A stretch of DNA of 64,000 bases, from NCBI GenBank assembly GCA_041389885.1, contig JAWKRB010000006.1:1-64000 (forward strand), written 5' to 3'. Source of the stretch: JAWKRB01 sp041389885. GTDB lineage: Bacteria > Myxococcota_A > Polyangia > Polyangiales > Ga0077539. The position numbers and the translations under genes are program-made. Shown piece by piece: positions 20,436-30,103 of this stretch (its first letter is position 1; each line of letters begins with the position of its first letter). The notes below the pieces were generated by a model. It was given only the letters and a program-made list of their open reading frames with translations, was not told the origin of the DNA and searched no databases.

Positions 20436-23400
20436 ATGTCGGCGCCTGAGGCGCCGCACGACACGACACCGATGCCCACGCCCGGGCGGCCGAAGGGGGC
20501 GAGTGATGCAGGCAGCGAGCGGAGCGACGACGTGACGATCTCAGGCCCGAACAAGCGCGGCACCCACGACGAAGACGACGACCTGAGCGGGCTCCGCGAC
20601 GGAGAGGACGAAGACGCGCTCCGCGTCGACGAGGAGGGCGGCGACGACGACGCGCTCCCTGAGATCCCGAGCGCGGTCGACGCGCCCAAGGAGCTCCCGC
20701 CGCTGCCGCAGACGCCGGCGACCCTGGCCATCGCGAGGATGAGCGAGCGCTCGATCTCTCGCACCGTCGGGATGAACGCCTACCAGAAGGGCCGAGGCTA
20801 CGCGCGCCGAGGCAACGTGGTCGACTCGACCATCGACGCCTGGGCGGCCGCGGGCCGCGTGCACGGCCGCGCCGCGGAGCCCTACGACGTTCGCCTCGAG
20901 GTGAACGACGCGGGCGGGTTCACGTCCTCGTGCACCTGCCCCGCGTGGCGAGGCCCTGAGCGGCACTGCAAGCACGTCGCCGCGCTGCTGGTCTCTCTCC
21001 GCGACCGGATGCGACCCCTGCGCGAGGCCGCCCTCCACGCGGCGCAGCAGAGCCGCGAGGAGGAGCGCAGCGTCGTCAAGAAGCCCCGCGGCCGCGCCCG
21101 CGGCCACCGCGACGAGCCCTCGACGCCGCGGGAGGTGGTCGTGGTCGACCGCTCGGGGCCGCGCGTGGTCAGCGCCGGCGCCTCGACGCTGACCACCGCG
21201 CAAGGGACCACGTCGACCAGCGTCGCGCCCCTCGAGCTCCGCGCGGGCTGGCAAGTCTGGCTCCCCGCGAACGAGCCCCGGCGCGCGCCCGATTTCGAGT
21301 ACCGCGTGCAGCTCCGCTCCATGGCCATCGCGGTGACCGCGTACAACGCCGAGACCCGCTCGCCGGTCGCCCCCGACGCCGCCCTCGAGGCGCTCGGCGC
21401 GCACGCGAGCGCGCACCGACCGATCCTCCGGGCGCTGAGCCGCGCGGTGCGAGGCGGGCGCGCCGCCGCGGTGGAGCTCCGCGGCGAGGACGCCGCCGAG
21501 GCGCTCTCGATGCTCCGCGAACGCAGGGTGCTCATCGAGCCCACGCTGATGGAGATGCGCTTCGTCGACGACCCCCTGACGCCGCGCATCGACCTCGAGC
21601 TCCACGGCCCGACGGTGCGCGTGAAGGTGGCCTTCGAGCGCAAGTCTGACGGGCGGAGGTACTCCGGCGCGCAGGGGCTGTGGTTCGAGGGTCAGCCGGG
21701 GTGGCACATCGACACGGTGCAGGGCATCGCGCGCACGATCGCGGAGAGCGTGACGCCGACGTGGCTCGAGCGCCTGTCGCGCGCGCCGACCATCTCGCAC
21801 CCCGTCGACGACCTCGGGCGGCTCCTCTCCGAGGTCCTGCCCCGCACGGCGCTGGGCCTGGGCGCCGAGCTCCCAGAGCTCTCGTCGATCCTCGACGTGA
21901 TCGACGCGGCGCCGCAGTTCGTGCTCCGGGCGCAGGGCGACATCACCCGCGTGCGCGCCTGGCTGAAGGTCTCGTACAGCGACACCGAGCTCGACGTGCC
22001 GCCGGCCTCGCTGCCCTCGCCGCTGGCGATCCTCCCGATGCCCGCCGACGCGCCCCCCGGCGCGCGCCCCACGGTGATTCGTCGCGACATCGGCGCCGAG
22101 CGCGAGGCCGCCGACACGCTCTTCGGCCTGGGCCTGGGCCTGCCCGCCGACGACCGCCACGACGAGTGGTTCGAGGCCAGCGGCGACCGCGCCATCGCGT
22201 TCTGGTCCGAGGGCGTGGGCTCGCTGCCCGAGACCTGGGACCGCTACATCCCCGACGACCTCGTCGACGTCACCCTCCGCAGCACGGCGGTGACCCCGCG
22301 GGCGAGGGTCTCGTCGGGCGTCGACTGGCTCAGCCTCGACGTCGAGTTCGACAGCGAGGGATCGAAGGTCAACGAGGCCGACCTGCGCCGCGCGCTCACC
22401 GAGGGCCGACGCCTCGTGCGCCTCGAGGACGGCACCTTCGCGCCCATCTCGCCCGAGCAGGTGAGCGAGGTGCTGCTGCACATGGCCGAGCTCTTCGCGC
22501 AGGGGCGCAAGCAGCTGCCGCTCTCGCAGGCGGGGCGCATCCAGGAGCTGCTGAGCCTGGTCCCCGGCGCGAAGGTCGAGCCCGAGGCGCGGGAGCTGCT
22601 GAGCTCGCTCAACGCGCACCGGTCGGTGCTCCAGGTGCCGTGCCCCGAGGCGCTGAAGGCGACGCTGAGGCCCTACCAGCACGAGGGCTTCTCGTGGCTG
22701 GCGTTCATGCACAAGACCAAGAACGGCGGCGTGCTCGCCGACGACATGGGCCTCGGCAAGACGCTGCAGACCATCGCGCTGCTGCTCTGGGCCAAGGAGG
22801 GTGGCCGAGAGCTCGGCGCGGCGCCCGACGCGGCCCCGAAGACCGCGAAGGGGCGAAAGAAGAAGGCCGAAGAGGCGCCCGCCGAGCCCGCGCCCGCGGC
22901 GAAGAAGGCTCGCAAGGGCGCGGCGAAGGCCCCGGCCGAGGCGCCCGCCGCCGTCGAGCCGAGCGCGGGCAGGCGCGGGCTCGCGCTGGTGGTCGCGCCC
23001 ACCTCGGTGGTGCACAACTGGATGCGCGAGATCGAGCGCTTCGCGCCGACGCTCCGCGCGGTGGCGTGGACCGGGGCTGACCGCGAGAAGCGCACCCACG
23101 AGCTCGACGGCGCCGACCTCGTGATCACCAGCTACGCGCTGCTCCGCCGCGACGAGGAGTTCTTGCAGCGGTACGAGTTCTCGTACGTGATCCTCGACGA
23201 GGCGCAGAACATCAAGAACCCGATGTCGGCCACCGCGCGGGCGGCGAAGCGGCTCCGCTCGGAGCGGCGGCTCGCGCTCACGGGCACGCCGATCGAGAAC
23301 CGCCTCTCGGAGATCTGGTCGATCTTCGATTTCTTGTCGCCCGGGATCCTCGGCGACCTGGCGACCTTCGAGGAGCGCTACGCGCGCCCCATCGACCGGG

Positions 23401-24245
23401 GCGACCACGCGGCGATCCGCAAGCTTCGGGGAACGATCCACCCGCTGGTGCTCCGCCGCACCAAGACCGAGGTGGCCAAGGACCTCCCCGAGCGCATCGT
23501 GGTCGAGCGAGAGTGCGAGCTCGTGACGACGCAGCGCGGGCTCTACGCGCAGGTGCTGCAGCAGGTGCGCGCGAGCGTGTTCGGCGAGATCGAGCGCGTC
23601 GGGGTCTCGAAGAGCCAGATCCAGATCCTCGCCGGGCTCACGCGGCTCCGTCAGGCGGCCTGCGACCCGCGGCTCCTGAAGCTCCCGGGGCAGAAGTTCG
23701 GCGACGAAGACTCGGGCAAGCTCGACGCGCTGATGGAGATCCTCTCCGAGGCCGTGCAGTCGGGGCACCGCACGCTGGTCTTCTCGCAGTTCGTCGAGAT
23801 GCTGACGATCATCCGCGCGGCGCTCGAGCGCGAGGGGATGAAGTACGAGTACCTCGACGGCTCGACGAAGGACCGCATGGAGCGCGTCGACCGCTTCAAC
23901 AAGGACGAGACCGTCCCGGTGTTCTTGATCTCCCTCAAGGCCGGGGGCGCGGGCCTGAACCTCACCGGGGCCGACACCGTCGTGCACTTCGACCCGTGGT
24001 GGAACCCCGCGGTGGAGGACCAGGCCACCGACCGCGCGCACCGCATCGGTCAGACCCGCGTGGTCACCGCGTACCGCCTCATCGCCCGCGGGACCATCGA
24101 GGAGAAGATCATGACGCTCTCGGCGAAGAAGCGTGAGCTCGTCTCGAACGTGCTCGGCGCCGAAGAGGCCACGATCCCGAAGGGGCTCACCCGCAGCGAC
24201 GTCGAGCTCCTCTTCGCCGAGGAGGACGCGGCGGTCGACGCATGA
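20436..24245 (+). CDS. SNF2-family helicase-like ATPase with SWIM zinc finger (RapA/HepA type)
   Basis: The protein has 1269 residues from the ATG at 20436. An acidic, disordered N-terminus is followed by a SWIM zinc finger (CTCPAWRGPERHCKH, CxC...CxH, near residue 166). A large middle domain typical of bacterial SNF2 proteins follows, then the two RecA-like lobes. Motif I is DDMGLGKTLQT (near 769), motif II is LDEAQNIKN (near 921), and motif VI is DRAHRIGQTR (near 1203). A Lys/Ala/Pro-rich insert of about 60 residues lies between motifs I and Ia (KGRKKKAEEA...), where most relatives have none. Such ATPases translocate on DNA to remodel protein-DNA complexes or recycle RNA polymerase. The stop overlaps the next gene's start (ATGA). 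Confidence 0.9.
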   Translation: MSAPEAPHDTTPMPTPGRPKGASDAGSERSDDVTISGPNKRGTHDEDDDLSGLRDGEDEDALRVDEEGGDDDALPEIPSAVDAPKELPPLPQTPATLAIARMSERSISRTVGMNAYQKGRGYARRGNVVDSTIDAWAAAGRVHGRAAEPYDVRLEVNDAGGFTSSCTCPAWRGPERHCKHVAALLVSLRDRMRPLREAALHAAQQSREEERSVVKKPRGRARGHRDEPSTPREVVVVDRSGPRVVSAGASTLTTAQGTTSTSVAPLELRAGWQVWLPANEPRRAPDFEYRVQLRSMAIAVTAYNAETRSPVAPDAALEALGAHASAHRPILRALSRAVRGGRAAAVELRGEDAAEALSMLRERRVLIEPTLMEMRFVDDPLTPRIDLELHGPTVRVKVAFERKSDGRRYSGAQGLWFEGQPGWHIDTVQGIARTIAESVTPTWLERLSRAPTISHPVDDLGRLLSEVLPRTALGLGAELPELSSILDVIDAAPQFVLRAQGDITRVRAWLKVSYSDTELDVPPASLPSPLAILPMPADAPPGARPTVIRRDIGAEREAADTLFGLGLGLPADDRHDEWFEASGDRAIAFWSEGVGSLPETWDRYIPDDLVDVTLRSTAVTPRARVSSGVDWLSLDVEFDSEGSKVNEADLRRALTEGRRLVRLEDGTFAPISPEQVSEVLLHMAELFAQGRKQLPLSQAGRIQELLSLVPGAKVEPEARELLSSLNAHRSVLQVPCPEALKATLRPYQHEGFSWLAFMHKTKNGGVLADDMGLGKTLQTIALLLWAKEGGRELGAAPDAAPKTAKGRKKKAEEAPAEPAPAAKKARKGAAKAPAEAPAAVEPSAGRRGLALVVAPTSVVHNWMREIERFAPTLRAVAWTGADREKRTHELDGADLVITSYALLRRDEEFLQRYEFSYVILDEAQNIKNPMSATARAAKRLRSERRLALTGTPIENRLSEIWSIFDFLSPGILGDLATFEERYARPIDRGDHAAIRKLRGTIHPLVLRRTKTEVAKDLPERIVVERECELVTTQRGLYAQVLQQVRASVFGEIERVGVSKSQIQILAGLTRLRQAACDPRLLKLPGQKFGDEDSGKLDALMEILSEAVQSGHRTLVFSQFVEMLTIIRAALEREGMKYEYLDGSTKDRMERVDRFNKDETVPVFLISLKAGGAGLNLTGADTVVHFDPWWNPAVEDQATDRAHRIGQTRVVTAYRLIARGTIEEKIMTLSAKKRELVSNVLGAEEATIPKGLTRSDVELLFAEEDAAVDA

Positions 24246-24715
24246 GCGACGACGCCTCGCGCCCGCTGCCGCCCTGCGGCCTGTACCGCACCACGACCCG
24301 CCTCGCGGAGGTCCCCTCGGGGCGGCTGGTGTACTTTCACAACCACGGAGACCCCGGCGCGGGGATCTACCTCCCCTCGTCCTGGCGGCAGAACCGCGCG
24401 CGCTTCGAAGACCGCGGGATCCTCATCCCCGGCGACTGGTGGGCGGCCACCCTCGACCCGCTGCCCGCCGAGGGATTCTACCGCGTGACCCGCGCCTTTC
24501 ACTGCTGCGAGAAGCAGTGCGCGACCTTCGAGGTCGACCAGCTCCTGCAGGTCGGATACACCGCCGAGGCGACGCCGCTGGTGTTCGTGCTCCGGGTCGT
24601 CGACGGCGTGCTCGAGGTCCCCGAGGAGGGCACGATCATCGATCGCGCGCGCCTCGGGTGCATGGCGCCCCTCAAGACCCCCGTGAGCCAGACCCCCGAC
24701 CACTCGATCCATTGA
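24242..24715 (+). CDS. Small protein of unknown function, translationally coupled to SNF2 gene
   Basis: The protein has 157 residues and no family could be named. It is soluble, rich in aromatic residues (YLPSSWRQNRARFED, GDWWAATLDPLP), and has a Cys cluster HCCEKQC near residue 82 plus one near 139, so a metal site is possible. Its ATG overlaps the SNF2 stop (ATGA at 24242-24245), a typical translational coupling that implies matched expression and perhaps a physical partner. Codon use matches the surrounding genes. Confidence 0.78.
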   Translation: MSDDASRPLPPCGLYRTTTRLAEVPSGRLVYFHNHGDPGAGIYLPSSWRQNRARFEDRGILIPGDWWAATLDPLPAEGFYRVTRAFHCCEKQCATFEVDQLLQVGYTAEATPLVFVLRVVDGVLEVPEEGTIIDRARLGCMAPLKTPVSQTPDHSIH

Positions 24716-24723
24716 GCGCCGGG

Positions 24724-24752
24724 GTGACAAGCGCGCGCTGACGTCGGATCGT
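24724..24752 (+). promoter_or_regulatory. Possible promoter of the TonB-dependent receptor operon
   Basis: GTGACA (24724-24729), a 17-bp spacer and GATCGT (24747-24752) are followed by 10 nt and a GTG codon at 24763. This favours that GTG as the start over the GTG at 24751, which would overlap the -10 element. Confidence 0.35.
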
Positions 24753-24762
24753 GCCCACGCTC

Positions 24763-27143
24763 GTGAGAATCGCCTCCCTCAGCCTCGCCGCCTCGCTCGC
24801 CGTCGCGCTCCCCGGCGTCGCGCGCGCCGACACGCCGCCCCGGCTCCTCGAGGCGCCGACGATCACGCTCCCCCCGGCGAAGCCCGCTTCGCCGCCGACG
24901 CCTCGGTGCGCCTCGAGCTCCGCCTCGACGCCGAGGGGCGCGTCCTCGACGCGAGGGTCATCCAGTCGCTCGATGTCGAGACCGACGAGCGCGTGCTCCA
25001 GGCCACGCGGTCGATGCGCTTCGCGCCCGCCGAGCGCCAGGGCCGAGCGGTGCCGTCGGTGATCCGCTTTCGCTACCGCCTGCAGCCCGGCGACCCCCTG
25101 ATCCCCTTCGCGATGCCCGAGAACCCCTTCGCGGGTCAGGCCGACGCCTTGCTCGCCGCGGGGCGAGGGCAGCCGCCGCCGCCTCCTCCTACCCCAGACG
25201 AGGCCGCGGGCGAGGCCACCGTGCGCACGCGTCGCCTCGCGGGCGCCGCGACGACCATGACCCTGCGCGCCGAGGAGCTGACCACCGTGCCGGGGACCTT
25301 CGGGGAGCCCACGCGCGTGGTCGCGACGCTGCCCGGCGTGGCCCGCACGCCCTTCGGCCTGGGCTTCTTCGTCGTGCGCGGCGCGAGCTTCGAGAACACC
25401 GGCTTCTTCATCGACGGCTTCCCGGTTCCGGTGCTCTATCACTTCGGCGCGGGGCCCGCGGTGATCTCGTCGCGGCTCGTGGGTCAGCTCGATTTCTACC
25501 CCGGCGGCTATCCCGTGCAGTTCGGGCGGTTCAGCGCGGGGGTGATCTCGCTCGAGACCCGCCCTCCGCCCACCGACCGACCGTTCCTGGAGTTTCAGGT
25601 CGACACGCTGAGGGCCAGCGCGATGGCGGTGGCGCCCTTCGACCACGGCCGCGGCAGCCTCGCGGTGGCCGTGCGCCGGAGCTACTACGACCTGCTCCTC
25701 CCGCTCCTCGTCGACGGCGTCGGCCTCGAGTACGGCGACTATCAGGTGCGCGCCGACTACCGCTTCTCGGCGCGCTCGCGGGTGTCGCTCTTCGCGTTCG
25801 GCAGCTACGACCGCTTCGACCGCAGCGCCGCCGTCGGCTCCGGCACCACCACCGCCGAGCAGAACACCGAGCTCGAGTACGGCTTTCACCGCATCATCGG
25901 CCGCTGGGACTACGGCCTGCCCGGCGGCGCGCAGCTCTCCTTCGCGGCGAACGTCGGCGTCGACGACACGGGCTTCAGCTCGCTGAACCCCGGCTCGCCC
26001 GACCAGCGCTTCGCCGCGCGGGGGTACGTGCTCGGCGAGCGGCTCTCGGTGCGGGTCCCGACGGGGCGTCTGCTCACGACCACGCTGGGTCTCGACGTGC
26101 TCACCGTGAGCCTCGACGCCGACATCCGCGTGCCGCTGCCCGCGTCGATCGGCGGGGTGCCCGCGCCGGTGACCTCGCCTGACATCTTGAGCCTCCGCCC
26201 GCGCATCACGCAGCTCTCGCTGGCCGCGTACGTCGAAGAGTCGCTGCGGGCGGGTCCCGTCGAGCTCACCGCGGGCTTTCGCCTCGACCGGCTGATCTAC
26301 GGCAACGTGCAGACGGTGGTGGCCGATCCGCGGGCGACGCTGCGGGTTCGGGCGGCGCGGTGGCTCAGCGTGGTGCTGGCCTCGGGCTTCTTTCACCAGC
26401 AGCCGCCGTTCTTTCAGCTCGTGCCGGGCGTGCGCAACCCCAACCTCGTGCCGCAGCGCTCGTGGCAGAGCTCCGCGGGCTTCGAGCTCACGCTCCCCGC
26501 GAAGGTCGAGGCGCGCCTCACCGGCTACTACAGCGAGATGTACAACCTCATTCGCACGAGCAACGACGTGGTCGCGGGCCCGAACGGGCCGCAGCGCAAC
26601 CCCCTCGCGGACGACGGGCGAGGGAGGGCGTACGGGCTCGAGGTGCTCATTCGCCGCAAGCTCGAGCGGGGCTTGTACGGCTGGGTCTCGTACACCCTCT
26701 CGCGCAGCGAGCGCACCTACCAGGACCGCCCCGTCGAGCCCTTCGCCTTCGACCAGACGCACGTGCTGAACGTGGCGCTCTCGTGGGAGATCAACGCGCG
26801 CTGGCGCGTGGGCGCGCGCTTTCAGCTCGCCACGGGCTCGCCCCGGAGGGTCATCGACACGGCGTACTACGACGCCGACCGCGACCGCTTCGCGGCGGTG
26901 TTCGCGGGGCGCGGCGTGGCGGGGAACACCGAGCGCCTGCCCACCTACCACCAGCTCGACGTGCGGGTCGACTACCGCTTTCGCTGGGGCCCCTTCGACA
27001 TGTCGGCCTACCTCGACATCATCAACGTCTACAACGCGCAGAACGTGGAGAACTGGCTCTACCAGTACGACTTCGCGAGGCGGGTGGCCTTCCCGGGCAT
27101 CCCGATCCTGCCCACCCTGGGGCTCACGGGGACGCTGCGATGA
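24763..27143 (+). CDS. TonB-dependent outer-membrane receptor with N-terminal TonB-C-like domain (frameshifted)
   Basis: The signal peptide (VRIASLSLAASLAVALPGVARA) fits a start at the GTG at 24763; the GTG at 24751 is also possible. After a one-base shift at 24870-24875 the protein continues with ASVRLELRLDAEGRVLDARV and SMRFAPAERQGRAVPSVIRF, the pattern of a TonB C-terminal domain. A plug domain follows (PGVARTPFGLGFFVVRGASF and GFPVPVLYHFG), then a long beta-barrel with aromatic-rich strands. Total length is about 790 residues. It should import or bind a large ligand at the outer membrane. Having the TonB-C-like module in the same chain as the receptor is unusual outside deltaproteobacterial lineages. 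It is coupled to the next lipoprotein gene by an ATGA overlap. Confidence 0.82.
24870..24875 (+). other. Probable frameshift site, C6 run (one base missing)
   Basis: The signal-peptide frame reads LLEAPTITLPPAKPASPP and loses coding character after the run of six Cs. The receptor frame is open from the same point. Seven Cs would give TITLPPGEARFAADASVRLE and one continuous protein. Confidence 0.72.
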
Positions 27144-28039
27144 GGGCCCTGTTCTTCGCGGCGGCGGCGCTCTGCGCGGGGTGCATCGACGACCTCGACC
27201 CGAAGCAGATCATCACCGCCGCTCGGGTCGTCGACGTGATCGCCGAGCCCCCCGAGGTGCGCCCGGGAGAGCCGTCGAGGCTCTCGGCGGTCCTCGCGGG
27301 CGCCGAGGGCGAGGCGACCTACCGCTGGTCGCTCTGCCCGGTCACCGACCTCGGCGCGCTGGGGTCGGGGGCGAGCGCCTCGACGGGGGACTGCTTCACC
27401 GACGGCGCCGCGCTGCTGCCGCTCTCGAGCGACGCCGAGGCGACGCTGCTGGTGCCCGAGTCGGTCATCGCGCAGGCCACCGAGGCCGCGCGTCGATTCG
27501 AGGGGGCGCTGCCGCCGGGCGCGCTCGAGACCTACCTGCGCGACGTGGGGATCGCGCTCTCGGTGGTGCTCGAGGTGCAGGTCGACGGGCGCACGCTCCG
27601 CGCGCTCAAGCGCGTGGTGGTCTCGCTCAACCCCGCGCCCAACCGCAACCCGCCGCCGCCGCGGGTGCGCTTCGGCGCGCGATGGGTCTCCGCCGACCCC
27701 ACGCGCCCGGGGCTCTGCGTGGCCGAAGACGGCGCGGCGCTGAGCTTCGGGCCGGGCGAGACCGTGACGCTCACGCCAGACCCCGACGAGCGCTGGGCGG
27801 AGCGGTACACGGTGCTCACCGCAGACGGTCGCTTCGCGGTGCGCGACGAGCAGGCCTACTACTCCTGGTACGCCACCGGGGGCTCGCTGAACGGGCTCAC
27901 GCGCTCTCCGCTCCGCGACAACCAGTGGACGCTCCCCGGCCGGGTCGGCTCGCGCTCGGGGCACTCGCTCTGGATCCTGCTCCGCGACGGGCATGGGGGC
28001 TCCAGCGGCTGCCGGGTCGATGTCTCGCTGGCGCGCTGA
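27140..28039 (+). CDS. Receptor-associated lipoprotein of unknown function
   Basis: The protein has 299 residues. The start ATG overlaps the receptor stop (ATGA). The N-terminus MRALFFAAAALCAGC is a lipoprotein signal with Cys15 as the acylated residue. The mature part looks beta-rich, with Ig-like stretches (PPEVRPGEPSRLSAVLAGA and DGHGGSSGCRVDVSLAR). No enzymatic motif is seen. Translational coupling to a TonB-dependent receptor suggests a surface or periplasmic partner that binds the receptor's ligand, as SusD-like and other lipoproteins do elsewhere; this one is not SusD-like in sequence. Confidence 0.8.
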   Translation: MRALFFAAAALCAGCIDDLDPKQIITAARVVDVIAEPPEVRPGEPSRLSAVLAGAEGEATYRWSLCPVTDLGALGSGASASTGDCFTDGAALLPLSSDAEATLLVPESVIAQATEAARRFEGALPPGALETYLRDVGIALSVVLEVQVDGRTLRALKRVVVSLNPAPNRNPPPPRVRFGARWVSADPTRPGLCVAEDGAALSFGPGETVTLTPDPDERWAERYTVLTADGRFAVRDEQAYYSWYATGGSLNGLTRSPLRDNQWTLPGRVGSRSGHSLWILLRDGHGGSSGCRVDVSLAR

Positions 28040-28122
28040 ACGTCGAGGTCGGCGTTGACGCACGCACATCGGGCGTGCCAAGGGTGCACCATTGCGGGCG
28101 TTGCGCGCTTCGCGGCGTCTCG

Positions 28123-28134
28123 TCGTTCGAACGA
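28123..28134. promoter_or_regulatory. 12-bp perfect palindrome upstream of the Cys-rich lipoprotein gene
   Basis: TCGTTCGAACGA is a perfect inverted repeat ending 7 nt before the Shine-Dalgarno GGAGG (28142-28146) of the next gene. Its position suits an operator or an RNA hairpin that affects translation. No known regulator can be assigned. Confidence 0.35.
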
Positions 28135-28154
28135 ATGCTCTGGAGGCTTTTCTG

Positions 28155-30014
28155 ATGCGTACTCGGAACTGGTTGGCGATGTCGCTGGCCGCTGGCGTGC
28201 TGGCGAATTGTAGCAGCCCCGCAGCGGGCGGCGGCGGCGGCGGTGGCACCGACGCGGGTGGTGGTCAGGACGTCGTGTCGTCGATGGACGGCGGCACGAC
28301 CGACGGTGGCATGAAGGGCGGCGACGGCGGCACGGGCACCGACGCCCGCGCCGACACCGGCGCCACCGACCGCCCCCCGCCCCGCGACACGGGCCCGGTG
28401 ATCACCAACCCCTGCGCCACCGACGCGCAGGTCGACCTGACCAGCCGGATGCCGAACTCGATGGGCGTCGTGGTGTACCAGGGGAACAACAACCGCGCGC
28501 CCGAAGAGGGCGGCGTCACGCCCCCCATGGGGTGCATCGCGGGCACGGGCGCCTTCCTGGGCTACCAGGTGGCGCACCGCTACCGCATGCGCACCACCGC
28601 CGTCCTCGAGGCCTCGACGGCCAACGAGAACACCCTCGAGACCCTCGACACCGCCATCGCCGTCACGACCGCCTGCGGCGCCACCGGCATGAGCCTCGCG
28701 TGCAACGACGACGTGTCGCAGATGCTGCTGCAGTCGACGGCGCGCACCGCGGCGCCGATCCCCATGGGCACCGAGGTCTTCATCATCGTCGGCACCTACA
28801 ACCCCGCGTTCAACAACTCGGACGTGCAGGGCGACTACGAGCTCCAGATCCGCGAGGTCGCGCCCGTGCCGATCGGGATGCCCTGCACCGCGTCGAGCAT
28901 CTGCGCCACGGGCTCGGCGTGCATCCCGAACCCGGGCAGCACGACCATGGGCACCTGCATCGCCGACGGCGCGCAGGCCGCGCGCTGCCGCCTGCCGGCG
29001 ACGGGCGACGCCGGCGTCGTGACGCCGTGTGACATGGGCCTGGCCTGCAGCGTCGCGATGCCGACGGCCACCACCCGCGGCGTGTGCCAGCAGCTCCTGA
29101 TGGTGGGCGCGGAGTGCGGGGCCCCCGGCACGACCTGCGGCGCCGACGCCAGCTGCCAGCCGGCGCCGACGGCCACCAACCTCACCCGCCGCGAGTGCCT
29201 CGCCACGGGCGCCCAGGGCGGCAACTGCCGCACCGCCGACCCCCGCTGCGACGGGATGCTCCAGTGCTCCTCGTCGAACGCCTGCCGCGCGCCGGCCATG
29301 GCGGACGCGGCGTGTGACCTCACGGGTCGCCGCGATTTCTGCCCCAGCGGCCAGTCGTGCGCCCCCAACGCGATGCTCACCGGCGGCGTCTGCACCGCGC
29401 CGGGCACCGCCGCGGGCGCGCCGTGCCGCGATGTCGACGCGGGCGCGCGCTGCGACATGGGCCTCACCTGCTCGACCATGACCGGCGCCGGCGTCTGCCG
29501 CCGCGAGGTCGCCGTGGGCATGCCCTGCGACCTCAGCTTCAACACCACCACCTGCGCGATGGAGTCGGCCTGTCAGGCTGGGATGACCGCGGGGCAGGGC
29601 GTCTGCACCGCGCCGACCGCCGAGATGGAGATGAACAACACGCCGATGACCGGCAACGGCCCGGTGACCACGTCGACGGTGTTCCGCGCGGCGCTCCCCG
29701 AGGGCGACATCGACTGCTTCCGCGTCACCGTGCCCATGGGCGCGTCGATTCGGGCGCAGACCTCTGACGCCACCGGCGGCTGCAACCTGGGTATGGGCGG
29801 CGACACCGTCATGACCCTCCACGACGCCATGGGCGCAGAGATCGCGACCAACGACGACTCCGGCGGCACCCTCTGCTCCCTCATCGACGGCGCCACCACG
29901 GCGGCGGCGCGCAACCTCGCGGCAGGCACCTACGCGGTGTGCGTCGAGTCGTACCCCAACAGCCCGGCCATCGCGTCGTACTACCTCCGCCTGACCGTCA
30001 CCCCGGCCATGTGA
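28155..30014 (+). CDS. Cys-rich secreted lipoprotein with flanking PPC-like beta domains
   Basis: The protein has 619 residues. The signal ends in VLANCSS, giving a lipid-anchored Cys19. A Gly/Asp/Thr-rich linker follows. A first beta domain (about 95-235) and a last one (about 490-615) resemble the bacterial pre-peptidase C-terminal fold (ALPEGDIDCFRVTVP and LAAGTYAVCVES). Between them lie about seven Cys-rich modules of 35-45 residues with patterns such as C..G..C......G.C. Such proteins are common and variable on myxobacterial surfaces; binding or adhesion is inferred. GGAGG lies 8 nt before the ATG. A hairpin terminator follows the stop. Confidence 0.85.
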   Translation: MRTRNWLAMSLAAGVLANCSSPAAGGGGGGGTDAGGGQDVVSSMDGGTTDGGMKGGDGGTGTDARADTGATDRPPPRDTGPVITNPCATDAQVDLTSRMPNSMGVVVYQGNNNRAPEEGGVTPPMGCIAGTGAFLGYQVAHRYRMRTTAVLEASTANENTLETLDTAIAVTTACGATGMSLACNDDVSQMLLQSTARTAAPIPMGTEVFIIVGTYNPAFNNSDVQGDYELQIREVAPVPIGMPCTASSICATGSACIPNPGSTTMGTCIADGAQAARCRLPATGDAGVVTPCDMGLACSVAMPTATTRGVCQQLLMVGAECGAPGTTCGADASCQPAPTATNLTRRECLATGAQGGNCRTADPRCDGMLQCSSSNACRAPAMADAACDLTGRRDFCPSGQSCAPNAMLTGGVCTAPGTAAGAPCRDVDAGARCDMGLTCSTMTGAGVCRREVAVGMPCDLSFNTTTCAMESACQAGMTAGQGVCTAPTAEMEMNNTPMTGNGPVTTSTVFRAALPEGDIDCFRVTVPMGASIRAQTSDATGGCNLGMGGDTVMTLHDAMGAEIATNDDSGGTLCSLIDGATTAAARNLAAGTYAVCVESYPNSPAIASYYLRLTVTPAM

Positions 30015-30023
30015 TCCCGCCCC

Positions 30024-30046
30024 CGGAGCTCCAGCCTGGGGCTCCG
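30024..30046 (+). terminator. Hairpin terminator after the Cys-rich lipoprotein gene
   Basis: A stem of nine pairs (CGGAGCTCC with GGGGCTCCG, one T-G pair) and a 5-nt loop begins 10 nt after the stop codon and is followed by TTCTG. The T tract is short, so termination may be partial. Confidence 0.5.
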
Positions 30047-30103
30047 TTCTGCCTCCCATGAATTCCTGAGAGCCCCGAGGGGGGTGCTACCGATGGCATC
30101 ACG

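Noticed and set aside
20541..24041. Long open frame on the minus strand across the SNF2 gene
   Set aside because: High G+C removes stop codons from opposite frames. The translation is a low-complexity Arg/Ala/Gly/His mix without domains, while the plus strand has clear SNF2 motifs.
28055..28083. TTGACG before the Cys-rich lipoprotein gene as a promoter
   Set aside because: No acceptable -10 hexamer lies 16-19 bp downstream.
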